A stretch of 43,724 nt of DNA, taken from positions 1 through 43,724 of the forward strand of contig CACZPU010000131.1 of the NCBI GenBank assembly GCA_902783165.1. Reading direction: 5' to 3'. This DNA is from an uncultured Prevotellaceae bacterium (GTDB taxonomy: Bacteria > Bacteroidota > Bacteroidia > Bacteroidales > Bacteroidaceae). The translations under genes and the position numbers were made by a program. The notes below the pieces were generated by a model. It did not search any database and was not told the DNA's origin. It saw only the letters and a list, made by a program, of their open reading frames with translations. Below, in pieces: positions 17,658 to 26,850 of this stretch; the stretch's first letter is position 1; each line of letters begins with the position of its first letter.

Positions 17658-17692
17658 TTTGCCGTCTGCTTCTATTTTATTGTGTATTTTTG
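17658..17692 (+). promoter_or_regulatory. Promoter of the RND efflux operon
   Basis: TATTTTTG at 17685-17692 is a full -7 match. The nearest TTTG is at 17658-17661, 23 bases away, slightly longer than optimal. The leader to the first gene would be about 75 bases, enough for regulation. I see no clear operator palindrome. Confidence 0.5.
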
Positions 17693-17772
17693 CATTTTGA
17701 AAACTGAAGGTTGTCCTAGGGTTTTCTTTTCGTGTGTAAAGGATAAACAAGTAAAAAATAATATATATTAGT

Positions 17773-18975
17773 ATGAAAATTAAGACTATTTTTATCTTAA
17801 TGGCATGCGTGGCAATGCTTACCTCTTGCGGAGGTGGCAAACGTGGTGGCATGCCTAATTTTGGTGACAACGAGTATCCTGTAGTCACAGCTCAGTCGCA
17901 GAGTACATCATTGCAGACAACCTTTCCTGCAACAATCAAAGGTGTTCAAGATGTTGAAATCCGTCCGAAAGTAGCTGGTTTCATTACAAGGGTTTGCGTG
18001 AAGGAAGGTCAGTCGGTAGGAGCAGGCCAATTGTTGTTTGTCATCGACAATGAAACTTATCAGGCAGCGGTACGTCAGGCACAAGCTTCTGTCAATACTG
18101 CAACAGCACAATGCAACACAGCCAAATTGACATTCGACAACAGCCAGCAATTATTTGACAACAAAGTGATTGGCTCTTTTGAGTTAGAGTCTGCCAAGAA
18201 TGCATATGCCAGTGCTCAAGCGCAACTTGCACAAGCAAAGGCCGTTTTGGCATCTGCAAAAGAGCAGTTGAGCTTCTGCTATGTAAAGAGTCCTTCTGCA
18301 GGTGTGGTCGGTTCTCTTCCCTATAAGGTAGGTGCCATGGTTAGTTCGGCAAGCATGCCGGCCTTGACAACGGTTTCTAACAATAGCAGTATGGAAGTTT
18401 ATTTCGCAGTTGCCGAGAAGGATATGCTCTCAATGAGCAAGAATGAGGGCGGTACCAATGCTGCCATCAAGAATTATCCTCCAGTAAGGCTGATGTTGGC
18501 CGATGGTACTGTTTATGGACATGAAGGTCGTGTGACCAAGGCGAGCGGCGTGATTGATGCTGCAACTGGCAGCATTCAGATGATAGCCCAGTTCCCCAAC
18601 CCTGAGCGTTTACTCAAGAGTGGAGGTTCTGGCTCTATCATTGTGTCAAAGGACGACCGTTCTACCATCGTCATACCACAGTCGGTAGTCATGGAGGTTC
18701 AGGACAAGAAGTTTGTCTATGTGCTTGGCAGCGATAACAAAGTGAAATATACAGAGATTACAGTCGACCCGCAGACCGATGGTAACAACTTCATTGTTCG
18801 CAGCGGTTTGAGAACTGGCGACAAGTATGTGACCAATGGTATCACCAAACTCTCTGATGGTATGGAAATCAAGCCCATCACTCCCGAGCAGTATCAGAAG
18901 AAAATTGATGAGGCTTCGAAAATCGGTACCGATGGCACAGCCAAGGGTTTTGTCGACGCCATGAAGGGAAAGTGA
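17773..18975 (+). CDS. RND efflux periplasmic adaptor (AcrA/MexA type)
   Basis: Adaptor proteins bridge an RND pump and its outer-membrane channel. The N-terminus is a lipoprotein signal with lipobox LTSC and Cys at residue 19, so the protein is anchored in the inner membrane. The lipoyl half-motifs are visible (GFITRVCVKEGQSVGAGQLLF near 75-95, and YVKSPSAGVVGSL near 170), with an Ala/Gln-rich alpha-helical hairpin between them (about 100-165). Beta-barrel and membrane-proximal domains follow. The end of the gene is 78 bases before the pump gene, with the outer-membrane gene after that, giving a complete three-gene operon. No regulator gene is adjacent. Confidence 0.93.
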   Translation: MKIKTIFILMACVAMLTSCGGGKRGGMPNFGDNEYPVVTAQSQSTSLQTTFPATIKGVQDVEIRPKVAGFITRVCVKEGQSVGAGQLLFVIDNETYQAAVRQAQASVNTATAQCNTAKLTFDNSQQLFDNKVIGSFELESAKNAYASAQAQLAQAKAVLASAKEQLSFCYVKSPSAGVVGSLPYKVGAMVSSASMPALTTVSNNSSMEVYFAVAEKDMLSMSKNEGGTNAAIKNYPPVRLMLADGTVYGHEGRVTKASGVIDAATGSIQMIAQFPNPERLLKSGGSGSIIVSKDDRSTIVIPQSVVMEVQDKKFVYVLGSDNKVKYTEITVDPQTDGNNFIVRSGLRTGDKYVTNGITKLSDGMEIKPITPEQYQKKIDEASKIGTDGTAKGFVDAMKGK

Positions 18976-19053
18976 TCTTTTGCCAAACTTATTTACAAAC
19001 AAGTATCTATATAAAGAGCGATGTCTCGTGTATAAAGCATAAAGAATAAAAAT

Positions 19054-22000
19054 ATGACTTTTACAACATTTATAAAACGCCCGGTACTTTCCACGGTGAT
19101 TTCCGTTGTGATTGTGTTGCTGGGTTTTATCGGCTTGGCAACACTGCCTATTGAGCAGTATCCGGATATTGCACCGCCTACTGTTGTGGTGTTCACCAGC
19201 TATCCTGGAGCTGATGCGGAAACTGTGAAGAACTCCGTGCTCGTTCCTTTGGAGGAAAGTATCAATGGTGTGGAAGGTATGGACTACATCTCTTCTTCTG
19301 CATCTTCGGGTTCTGCCAGCTTGTCCATCTTGTTCCGTCAGGGGATGAATCCCGATATGTGTGCCGTCAATGTGCAAAACCGTGTGCAACAAGCTCTAGC
19401 GTTGCTGCCAGCCGAGGTTACTCGTATCGGTGTGACTGTGATGAAGCGCCAAACATCTCAGGTGATGATGTTCACCTTGACTTCTGATGGTCGCTATGAC
19501 GATGAGTTCCTCACCAATTATAACAATATTAACATTGTTCCAGCCATTAAGCGTATTCAAGGTGTGGGTGACGTGCAAAGCCCCGGAGTGAAAACTTATT
19601 CAATGCGCATTTGGCTGAAACCAGAAGTTTTGAAACAGTACAATCTGATGCCTTCTGATATCAGTGGAGTGCTTGCAGAGCAGAACATCGAGGCAGCACC
19701 GGGTATGTTCGGAGAACAGTCAAATGTAGCTTACGAATATGCCATGCGTTACACTGGTCGCTTGAAGACAGAAGAGGAGTTTGGCAATATCGTGATTTCG
19801 AGCGATGCCAATGGCCAAACCTTGAAACTGAAGGATGTGGCACGTATTGAGTTGGGTGGATTACAGTATTCTGTCTCCATGAAGAACAATAATATTCCTT
19901 CGGTGATGGGTATGGTACAGCAGATTGCCGGTTCCAATGCCAACGATATTGCTGTTAGGGTGAAAAAGGAACTGAAGGAGCAGGAGAAACTATTCCCACC
20001 GGGAATGTTCTATAAAATCAACTACGATGTTACTGAATTCCTCTATGCTTCTATCGAGGAAGTGGTTTTCACGTTGTTGATGACATTGGTTCTGGTGTTC
20101 CTCGTGGTATACATCTTCCTGCAGGATTTCCGTTCTACAATGATTCCTTTGATTGCCGTTCCAGTATCATTGATAGGTACGTTCTTCTTCCTGAAAGTGT
20201 TCGGCTTCTCTATCAATCTGCTCACCCTTTCTGCCTTGCTGTTGGCAATTGCCATTGTGGTGGATGACGCCATTGTGGTGGTTGAGGCCGTGCACGCCAA
20301 GCTTGACCAAGGGTATAAGAGTTCGTTGACTGCCTCAATTGATGCCATGAATGAGATTTCCGGAGCCATCATTTCCATTACGCTTGTGATGGCATCGGTG
20401 TTCATCCCTGTTTCGTTCATCGGAGGAACAAGCGGTACTTTTTATCGCGAGTTTGGTGTAACGATGGCTGTGGCCATTTTCATTTCTGCACTTAATGCCT
20501 TGACATTGTCGCCAGCCCTTTGTGCCATCTTCTTGAAGCCTCATGACAAGGACGGAAAAGAAGTAAAAATGTCCCGCATCGACCGTTTCCACATGGCTTT
20601 CAATACATCTTATAATAAGGTGCTAGGTCGCTATAAGGGTCGCGTTGAGAAATTGGTTCGCAAGCCTATCGCTATTGGCATTGCTGTTCTTATTGGTATT
20701 GCTGTATTGGTGGGTACGATGATGACAACCAAGACAGGTCTTGTGCCAAGCGAAGATACTGGAACATTGTTCTGCACTGTGTCCATGCCCCCGGCAACAT
20801 CAGTGGCAAGAACCAAACAAGTTATCAATCAAGTAGACTCTATACTGGCTGCTAATCCTGCCATCTTGAGCCGTGAACAGATTCAAGGTTACAACTTTAT
20901 TGCTGGAGCTGGTTCCGACCAAGCCACGTTCATCATCAAGTTGAAACCTTTTGAAGAGCGCCAGAAAGGCTTCTGGTGGAAACTTTCCGGACTTTGGCAG
21001 GGCGACGGTGTCTATCGATTCCTGGTGAATCCATATGATGCAAACTCAGTATTGGGCTTGATTTACAAGCAGACAGCAGCTATTAAGGACGCCCAGATTC
21101 TTGCTTTTGCACCTCCAATGATTCCTGGTTTCTCGGCAAATAGTGGCGTTTCTCTGGTGATGCAGGACCGTACAGGCGGTAGTTTGAATCGCTTCTTTGA
21201 GATTACTAAGGACTATATTGCCGAACTGAACAAGCGTCCGGAAATACAGATGGCGCAGACATCCTATAATCCTAACTATCCACAATACATGATTCATGTG
21301 GATGTGGCCAAGTGTAAGCAGTCGGGCATTTCACCAGCTACTATTCTCACCACATTGCAAGGTTATTATGGCGGTCTTTATGCATCCAACTTCAACGCTT
21401 ACGGTAAGCTTTATCGTGTCATGGTTCAGGGTGAGCCATCCACACGTATGACTCCAGAAAGCCTTAATAGCGTGTATGTACGTACCCCGTCGGGCATGTC
21501 GCCTATTAAGGAGTTCTGCTCTTTGAAGCGTGTCTATGGTCCTTCCAACATCAACCGTTTCAACCTCTTCACATCCATCAATGTGACGGCAACTGTTGCA
21601 GACGGCTATTCTTCGGGTGAGGCCATCAAAGCAGTACAAGAGGTGGCTGCGCAGATGCTGCCCACTGGCTATACATATGATTATTCTGGACTTACTCGTT
21701 CAGAGGCTGCTTCAAGTAACTCCACGGCACTCATTTTCGTGCTTTGCTTCATTTTCATTTATTTGATTTTGAGCGCACAGTACGAGAGCTACATTTTGCC
21801 ATTGGCAGTAGTATTGTCTGTACCATTCGGACTTGCAGGAGCATTCCTATTTACGCAGCTCTTTGGTCATTCCAACGATATCTACATGCAGATATCTTTG
21901 ATTATGTTGATCGGTCTTTTGGCAAAGAATGCCATCCTTATAGTGCAGTTTGCATTGGAGCGTCGACAGACAGGTATGGCCATCAGTTGGTCGGCTGTGT

Positions 22001-22308
22001 TAGGGTCGGCAGCTCGTTTGCGTCCTATCTTGATGACCTCACTCGCCATGATTATAGGTTTGTTGCCCATGATGTTTGCATCTGGCGTTGGTAAGAATGG
22101 TAACCAGACGTTGGGAGCAGCTGCAGTAGGTGGTATGCTCATCGGTACCTTGCTACAGATTTTCGTTGTGCCAACTCTGTTCGTTATTTTCCAATCGCTA
22201 CAGGAGAAGATTAGTCCTATGAAGTTCGATGACGAGGAAAACCATGAGGTGGCTGCCGAGCTCAAGCAGTATGCCCACCGTCCTGTGGAATATGTACCAG
22301 AAGATTAA
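19054..22308 (+). CDS. RND multidrug efflux pump (AcrB/HAE1 type)
   Basis: This is the proton-driven inner-membrane pump of the tripartite system. At 1084 residues it has the two-fold repeat of six helices and large periplasmic loops. The proton-relay residues are present: Asp404-Asp405 in TM4 (VVDDAIVVVEAVHAKL) and the TM10 lysine in GLLAKNAILIVQFA, corresponding to AcrB Asp407, Asp408 and Lys940. The first helix opens with FIKRPVLSTVISVVIVLLG and the pore-domain segment YPGADAETV follows, both typical of the HAE1 family. Substrates cannot be read from sequence; HAE1 members export hydrophobic and amphiphilic drugs, bile salts and dyes. The AcrA- and OprM-like partners flank it. Confidence 0.95.
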   Translation: MTFTTFIKRPVLSTVISVVIVLLGFIGLATLPIEQYPDIAPPTVVVFTSYPGADAETVKNSVLVPLEESINGVEGMDYISSSASSGSASLSILFRQGMNPDMCAVNVQNRVQQALALLPAEVTRIGVTVMKRQTSQVMMFTLTSDGRYDDEFLTNYNNINIVPAIKRIQGVGDVQSPGVKTYSMRIWLKPEVLKQYNLMPSDISGVLAEQNIEAAPGMFGEQSNVAYEYAMRYTGRLKTEEEFGNIVISSDANGQTLKLKDVARIELGGLQYSVSMKNNNIPSVMGMVQQIAGSNANDIAVRVKKELKEQEKLFPPGMFYKINYDVTEFLYASIEEVVFTLLMTLVLVFLVVYIFLQDFRSTMIPLIAVPVSLIGTFFFLKVFGFSINLLTLSALLLAIAIVVDDAIVVVEAVHAKLDQGYKSSLTASIDAMNEISGAIISITLVMASVFIPVSFIGGTSGTFYREFGVTMAVAIFISALNALTLSPALCAIFLKPHDKDGKEVKMSRIDRFHMAFNTSYNKVLGRYKGRVEKLVRKPIAIGIAVLIGIAVLVGTMMTTKTGLVPSEDTGTLFCTVSMPPATSVARTKQVINQVDSILAANPAILSREQIQGYNFIAGAGSDQATFIIKLKPFEERQKGFWWKLSGLWQGDGVYRFLVNPYDANSVLGLIYKQTAAIKDAQILAFAPPMIPGFSANSGVSLVMQDRTGGSLNRFFEITKDYIAELNKRPEIQMAQTSYNPNYPQYMIHVDVAKCKQSGISPATILTTLQGYYGGLYASNFNAYGKLYRVMVQGEPSTRMTPESLNSVYVRTPSGMSPIKEFCSLKRVYGPSNINRFNLFTSINVTATVADGYSSGEAIKAVQEVAAQMLPTGYTYDYSGLTRSEAASSNSTALIFVLCFIFIYLILSAQYESYILPLAVVLSVPFGLAGAFLFTQLFGHSNDIYMQISLIMLIGLLAKNAILIVQFALERRQTGMAISWSAVLGSAARLRPILMTSLAMIIGLLPMMFASGVGKNGNQTLGAAAVGGMLIGTLLQIFVVPTLFVIFQSLQEKISPMKFDDEENHEVAAELKQYAHRPVEYVPED

Positions 22309-22346
22309 AAACATATAAAGATAATAGATTTAAAAACGAAACATCT

Positions 22347-23771
22347 ATGAACAAGATACAGCACCGGAAAGTGACAAAACGTTCCTGTTCGTTTTTCATT
22401 TTTCATTTTTCGTTTTTCATTTCAGCCGCCTTGCTGATGTCTGGCTGTGGCCTGTACACAAAATACGAGCGTCCTGAAGTGAATACAAAAGGGTTGGTGC
22501 GCGATGTGATGTCGATTACCGATACACTCGCCGTGACCGACACTGCCAGCTTTGGCAACTTGCCGTGGCGTTCGGTCTTCACTGACCCTCAGCTTCAAAC
22601 ACTCATAGAACGAGGACTTGAGAACAATGCCGACTTGCTCAATGCTGCATTGAATGTGAAGATGGTCGAAGAAGCTTTGAAGGTTGCAAAGTTAGCTTTC
22701 ATACCCTCGTTGGCGTTCACTCCGCAAGGCACTATAGCCTCTTTCGACGGTGCAAAGCCAACCAAGTCGTACACTTTGCCCATCTCAGCCAGTTGGAATG
22801 TTGATCTCTTCGGTAATCTGCTCAACACCAAACGAAGTGCGCAAATGCAGTTGTTGGCAACAAAAGATTATCAGACAGTTGTCAAGACCAACATCATATC
22901 GGGCATTGCCAACCTTTATTACACGCTTCTGATGCTCGACCGTCAAGTGGAGATAGTCACTGATATGACAGGACTCACCAAGGATACATGGGAAATGATG
23001 AAGCTTCAGATGCAGCTCGGACGGGCTCGTTCCACCAGTGTGCAAAGCTCAGAGGCTGCTTACTATTCTGTCCAAGTGCAGGCCATGGACCTGAAACGCC
23101 AGATACGTGAGATGGAAAACTCTCTCTCGTTGCTCATTGGTCAGCCCGCACAAACCATTGCTCGTGGCAAGTTGGCAAACCAGTCACTCCCAAACCATTT
23201 TAGTTCGGGTGTCGGTATCCAGTTGTTGAATAATCGTGCTGATGTTCATGCGGCCGAAATGAGTCTTGCCCAGTGTTTCTACGACATTAATGTTGCACGT
23301 AGCCGATTCTATCCCAACATTACTATTTCCGGCACTGGAGCATTCACCAACCAGAATGGTCTCGTCAATCCTGGAAAGTTGCTGCTCAGCGCAGTGGGTA
23401 GTTTGGTTCAACCCATTTTCCAGCACGGGCAGATTGTTGCAGGACTCAAGGTGGCTAAAATGCAATACGAGCAAGCTTACAACACATGGCAGAACACCAT
23501 TTTAAAGGCTGGCAACGAGGTGAGCAATGCCTTGGTGCTTTACAATTCCTCTAGTGAAAAAGGTGAACTTGAAGCAAAGCAAATAGAGATACTCACCAAG
23601 AATGTTGAAGACACTAAGCAACTCTATAAGAGTAGTACCACTAGCTATCTCGAAGTAATTCAGGCTCAGAGCATGCTTCTCAATGCAGAAATTTCAAAGG
23701 TTCAAGATGACTTCTTCAAGATGCAGGCTGTGGTAAATCTCTATCAAGCCCTCGGGGGTGGAGCAAAGTGA
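22347..23771 (+). CDS. RND efflux outer-membrane lipoprotein (OprM/NodT type)
   Basis: This is the trimeric outer-membrane channel of the efflux system. It has 474 residues and two repeats of the outer-membrane-factor fold: the first after residue 70 (PWRSVFTDPQLQTLIERGLENN), the second containing the usual RADVHAAEMSL and ARSRFYPNITISGTG segments. The signal sequence ends in lipobox MSGC at about residue 34, so it is lipid-anchored. The N-terminal region is unusual: residues 14-25 (Phe-Phe-Ile-Phe-His-Phe-Ser-Phe-Phe-Ile) are encoded by a 7-bp tandem repeat, and unit gain or loss would shift the frame. The gene starts 38 bases after the pump gene in the same operon. Confidence 0.92.
   Translation: MNKIQHRKVTKRSCSFFIFHFSFFISAALLMSGCGLYTKYERPEVNTKGLVRDVMSITDTLAVTDTASFGNLPWRSVFTDPQLQTLIERGLENNADLLNAALNVKMVEEALKVAKLAFIPSLAFTPQGTIASFDGAKPTKSYTLPISASWNVDLFGNLLNTKRSAQMQLLATKDYQTVVKTNIISGIANLYYTLLMLDRQVEIVTDMTGLTKDTWEMMKLQMQLGRARSTSVQSSEAAYYSVQVQAMDLKRQIREMENSLSLLIGQPAQTIARGKLANQSLPNHFSSGVGIQLLNNRADVHAAEMSLAQCFYDINVARSRFYPNITISGTGAFTNQNGLVNPGKLLLSAVGSLVQPIFQHGQIVAGLKVAKMQYEQAYNTWQNTILKAGNEVSNALVLYNSSSEKGELEAKQIEILTKNVEDTKQLYKSSTTSYLEVIQAQSMLLNAEISKVQDDFFKMQAVVNLYQALGGGAK
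22388..22422 (+). repeat. Five-copy 7-bp tandem repeat in the efflux channel signal sequence
   Basis: Five consecutive units of TTC(A/G)TTT occupy 22388-22422, in the order G, A, A, G, A at the variable base. They lie inside the coding sequence about 40 bases after ATG. Because seven is not a multiple of three, slippage by one unit would put the gene out of frame. Confidence 0.75.
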
Positions 23772-23824
23772 TACACATTTGAATTGTATATAAGTATATT
23801 CGTTTATAAGTTGAAAATACAGCT

Positions 23825-24607
23825 ATGGCAAGCGAAATCAGTCCCAAAGCCGAAATCAGCCCCAAGGCGAGAATAGGCGACAATTGCAAGATATTCCCCT
23901 TTGTGTATATCGAGGACGATGTGGAAATAGGCGATGGTTGCATCATTTTCCCATTCGTCAGTATCCTTAACGGCACGCGCATGGGTGGACACAACAAAAT
24001 CCACCAAGGTTCGGTAATTGGTGCTCTGCCACAAGACTTTGATTTCCGTGGTGAAAAGACTGAGTGCATCATTGGCGACAGCAATATCATCCGCGAAAAT
24101 GTAGTCATCAACCGTGCCACCCATTCCGGTGGACGCACCGTGGTAGGGAGCAACAATTTCTTGATGGAGGGTACCCACATCTCTCACGATGTTGTGGTGG
24201 GCGACCAATGTGTGTTTGGTTATGGTACAAAGATAGCGGGCGACTGCGAGATTGGTAACGGCACCATTTTCTCATCAAGTGTTATCGCCAATGCTGGCAC
24301 TCGCGTAGGTGAGGGCGCCATGATTCAGGCTGGTACTACCTTCTCCAAGGATATTCCGCCTTATATCATTGCCGGCGGCAGTCCCGTTGAGTATGGTGGT
24401 GTCAACACCACTATGTGCCGTGCTTACGGTATAGACGAGAAGGTACTCAAGCACATTGCCAACGCCTATCGGTTGGTGTTCCATGGGCAGACTAGTCTGT
24501 TTGATGCTACCAACCAAATTCGCGAGCAGGTGCCCGACAGTGAGGAAATACGCAAAGTAGTCCAGTTCCTCACCACTAGCAGCAAGGGAATTATCACCAA
24601 GCTTTAG
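23825..24607 (+). CDS. lpxA: LpxA-type UDP-GlcNAc acyltransferase
   Basis: LpxA transfers a 3-hydroxyacyl chain from ACP to UDP-N-acetylglucosamine, the first step of lipid A synthesis. The left-handed beta-helix hexapeptide repeats run from about residue 5 to 190. The catalytic base corresponds to His121 in GTHISHDVVVG (His125 in E. coli), and the characteristic PQDFDFRGEKT, RENVVINRAT and AGGSPVEYGGVN segments are present. A C-terminal helical domain ends in KGIITKL. At 260 residues it has normal length. lpxC and fabZ, usual neighbours of lpxA in Bacteroidales, are absent here, so it might be a second LpxA-like protein. It is followed by the decayed sigma-factor locus. Confidence 0.87.
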   Translation: MASEISPKAEISPKARIGDNCKIFPFVYIEDDVEIGDGCIIFPFVSILNGTRMGGHNKIHQGSVIGALPQDFDFRGEKTECIIGDSNIIRENVVINRATHSGGRTVVGSNNFLMEGTHISHDVVVGDQCVFGYGTKIAGDCEIGNGTIFSSSVIANAGTRVGEGAMIQAGTTFSKDIPPYIIAGGSPVEYGGVNTTMCRAYGIDEKVLKHIANAYRLVFHGQTSLFDATNQIREQVPDSEEIRKVVQFLTTSSKGIITKL

Positions 24608-24683
24608 TTCCTTCTGTCTATACGGACATCTCTTGTCCTCGTGTCTTCGTCCACATTGTCCCTAGACAACAGTTCCTACCAAC

Positions 24684-25208
24684 ATGGATTCTGCAAGGCA
24701 ACAAACATTTGAGCAGCTCTATCGCAAGTACTATTTGCCCCTCTATCGTTACGCCTTATCTTGGGTAGACGATGAAGAGGCGGCAAAGGATATTGTCAGT
24801 GCCCTTTTCAGCGACCTTTGGGACAAGGGTACCGTGTTGCTGCCTTCCACCAGTACTGCCTATTTGGGACAAGCTGTGTAAAATCGTTGTGTCAATTACC
24901 TTCGACACAAGCAGGTGGAACGCAAAGCTGTCGACGAGTTTATAGCCCGCAAAGAGTATCTTATAGCAGACACACCCGACTTGCAAGAAGAACGTATGCA
25001 ACAGGTAACGCAAGTGTTGGATGGAATGAGCTCCAAGATGCGTTTTGTTGTGGAACAGCACTATTTGGAAGGGAAAAAATACGATGAGTTGGCTGAGTTG
25101 ATGGGCACTACATCGGGCATGATTCACAAGTATGTGAGTGGTGCGTTGGCAAAATTCCGTGAGGTGTTTGCAAATAATAACACTCGCAGAGGTACCTCTC
25201 CCCAATAG
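24684..25208 (+). pseudogene. ECF sigma factor interrupted by an in-frame TAA
   Basis: The product is an ECF sigma-70 factor that would activate the downstream SusC/SusD genes. Region 2 is at residues 1-65 (FEQLYRKYYLPLYRYALSWVDDEEAAKDIV and following). Region 4, near the C-terminus, contains the helix-turn-helix KKYDELAELMGTTSGMIHKYVSGALAKF. TAA at 24879-24881 (codon 66) stops the protein just before NRCVNYLRHKQVERK, and the reading frame is otherwise continuous to 25208. Typical family members have Arg or Lys at that position. A start at an internal codon would make only the region 4 half. The gene is therefore predicted to be inactive. Confidence 0.85.
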
Positions 25209-25255
25209 ATGAGTGTAGTAATAAAGAATTAATCTGATTTATCCAACGATAATAA

Positions 25256-26225
25256 ATGGGTGAGATAAAGCAAATAGACGAACAGCAGATGGGTGAGTTG
25301 ATTCGCATGAATCGCCATCTAAGTCAGTTGCAGCAGCCTGATGTGGATGCTATATGTTTCCGCCCTCGTTGGTGCTGTAGCCATGCTGGCCTTGGTGTTT
25401 TCATTGCGTAACTATATAGGTTTTGGAAACCAGGAAATGGAAACCCGTTTACAAGAAAAGGATGTCATGGCCATGGTTTATGATGAAAGTCCCCAGCGTG
25501 TGGCATAGCAGAGCGAAGGAAGCAAAGCTATAGACATTACCCAACGCGATTCCATCTCGTTTTTTCAAACCCCATCCCACCGATTACCCAATAATGCAAC
25601 TGTCTATAAGATGCAGCATCTCTCCACGCCTAGAGGCATGGACTACAAGGTAATCCTTGCCGATGGCACCGAAGTGTGGCTCAATGCCGAGAGCCGAATA
25701 GAGTTTCCTTCTAATTTCCAGGGCAATGAGCGGCGCGTATCGTTGCAGGGCGAGGCCTATTTCAAAGTGGCGCGCAACGAGCAGTCGCCCTTCATCGTCA
25801 GCACCGAGCAGATGGAAGTGCGCGTGCTGGGCACCGAGTTCAACCTGAAGAGTTATTCCAACGAGGCCGCCCATGTCACTTTGGTGAAGGGAAGCGTGGA
25901 GGTAGGCGACAAACGACTGACTCCCGGGCAGGATGCCTGGTACGACAGGGAGGGAAATATCCAGGTGGCCGATGTGGATGTCTACGATGTGGTGCAGTGG
26001 AAAGACGGCTTCTTCTACTTCAACGACAAGTCGCTCGTCACCGTTTTGCGCGAACTGGGCCGCTGGTACAACTTGGGTGTCATCTTCCGTAACGCCCATG
26101 CCATGAACCATAAGGTGCATTTCTCTGCCCTGCGCGAGGGTACTATTGAGGAGGCTCTTTCCAGTCTGAACAGTCTGCGCAAGGTGAAAATATCCCTTCA
26201 GGGTAACAACATCGTAGTGGAATAG
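25256..26225 (+). pseudogene. FecR-family anti-sigma factor with frameshift and TAG
   Basis: FecR-type anti-sigma factors span the inner membrane and hold an ECF sigma until an outer-membrane transducer signals. Here the ATG at 25256 opens a frame of about 32 residues (ending QPDVDA). The membrane helix (YVSALVGAVAMLALVFSL) lies in another frame starting at 25341. That frame is stopped by TAG at 25506-25508. The periplasmic FecR domain and the DUF4974-like end are intact from 25611 to 26225 (DYKVILADGTEVWLNAES and onwards). The short distance between the N-terminal segment and the helix suggests a deletion of perhaps 15-20 codons as well as the frameshift. No full-length product is possible. 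Confidence 0.85.
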
Positions 26226-26361
26226 CGTGTTTCCCTTGTCGGACAGAGAAACATGTCATGAACCGAAACAACTTGTTTTGTCTTGTCAGTGACATTCTTT
26301 TTTCCCTGCTGAGATTTGTACGGACGGGTCGGTAAGGTATAAACCGGCAGGCCGCAGGTTT

Positions 26362-26396
26362 GGAAAAAACGCGACAAATTCATGTTGTCGTTTTCC
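26362..26396 (+). terminator. Terminator-like hairpin after the FecR gene
   Basis: CGACAA at 26372-26377 pairs with TTGTCG at 26385-26390. GGAAAA at 26362-26367 pairs with TTTTCC at 26391-26396, with a four-base bulge on the left side. It lies about 140 bases after the FecR stop, and only a short T tract is present, so this is tentative. Confidence 0.35.
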
Positions 26397-26483
26397 TTCG
26401 AAATAGACGTGGCGTTTTGACAAAACAGGTGTTGAAAAAGCAAAAATGTAAAAAACCATTACCGCAAAGCACATTTCTTCGTG

Positions 26484-26593
26484 CAAAACCTATGCTTTTA
26501 CCCTTCAAAACCTATGGTTTCACTGCCCAAAAACTACGGTTTCATCGGTCAAAACCTATGTTTTTGCAACCCAAAACCTATGTTTTTATCAGG
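26484..26593. repeat. Five-copy 22-bp dyad repeat array
   Basis: Copies begin at 26484, 26506, 26528, 26550 and 26572, an exact 22-base period. The core is CAAAACCTATGnTTT followed by a variable 6-7 base end. The core is an imperfect dyad; copy 2 contains the perfect palindrome AAACC-TAT-GGTTT. It lies between the decayed FecR and SusC genes and is not a CRISPR array, because there are no long unique spacers. Confidence 0.8.
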
Positions 26594-26850
26594 CTGCATC
26601 AGATTTCTGCCTACATGAAACACATGTGCTCACTATAATTGTTTATAAACCAGCAAATTATACAATGTGCTTCAAAACTCGCGTATTTCGCGCCCAACGG
26701 TCGTCGGTGGCCAGTATCGCCCCGTATGAGAGCCGTTGATTTGAATTTTCCATGACAATTTTAAAATGATTACCATATTTTTTTTGATAATTGGAGGTAC
26801 CGAAACTTCTGCGTTGTTGTATTCTCTATAAAAAACTAACAATCGTTTTT

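Larger units (their letters stand above)
26226..26850. other. Intergenic region with terminator-like hairpin and repeat array
   Basis: No gene is supported in these 625 bases. It contains a terminator-like hairpin at 26362-26396 and a five-copy 22-bp repeat array at 26484-26593. An open frame spanning the array (26360-26638) is merely a translation of the repeats. The last 200 bases, before the SusC start, show no clear promoter. Confidence 0.7.

Noticed and set aside
26484-26593. CRISPR array
   Set aside because: The spacing is a constant 22 bases including the repeat, with only 6-7 variable bases, and no cas genes are present.
26360-26638. Small protein gene over the 22-bp repeats
   Set aside because: It translates the repeats (KPMLLPFKTYGF and so on) with the frame changing each unit and shows no start context or family.
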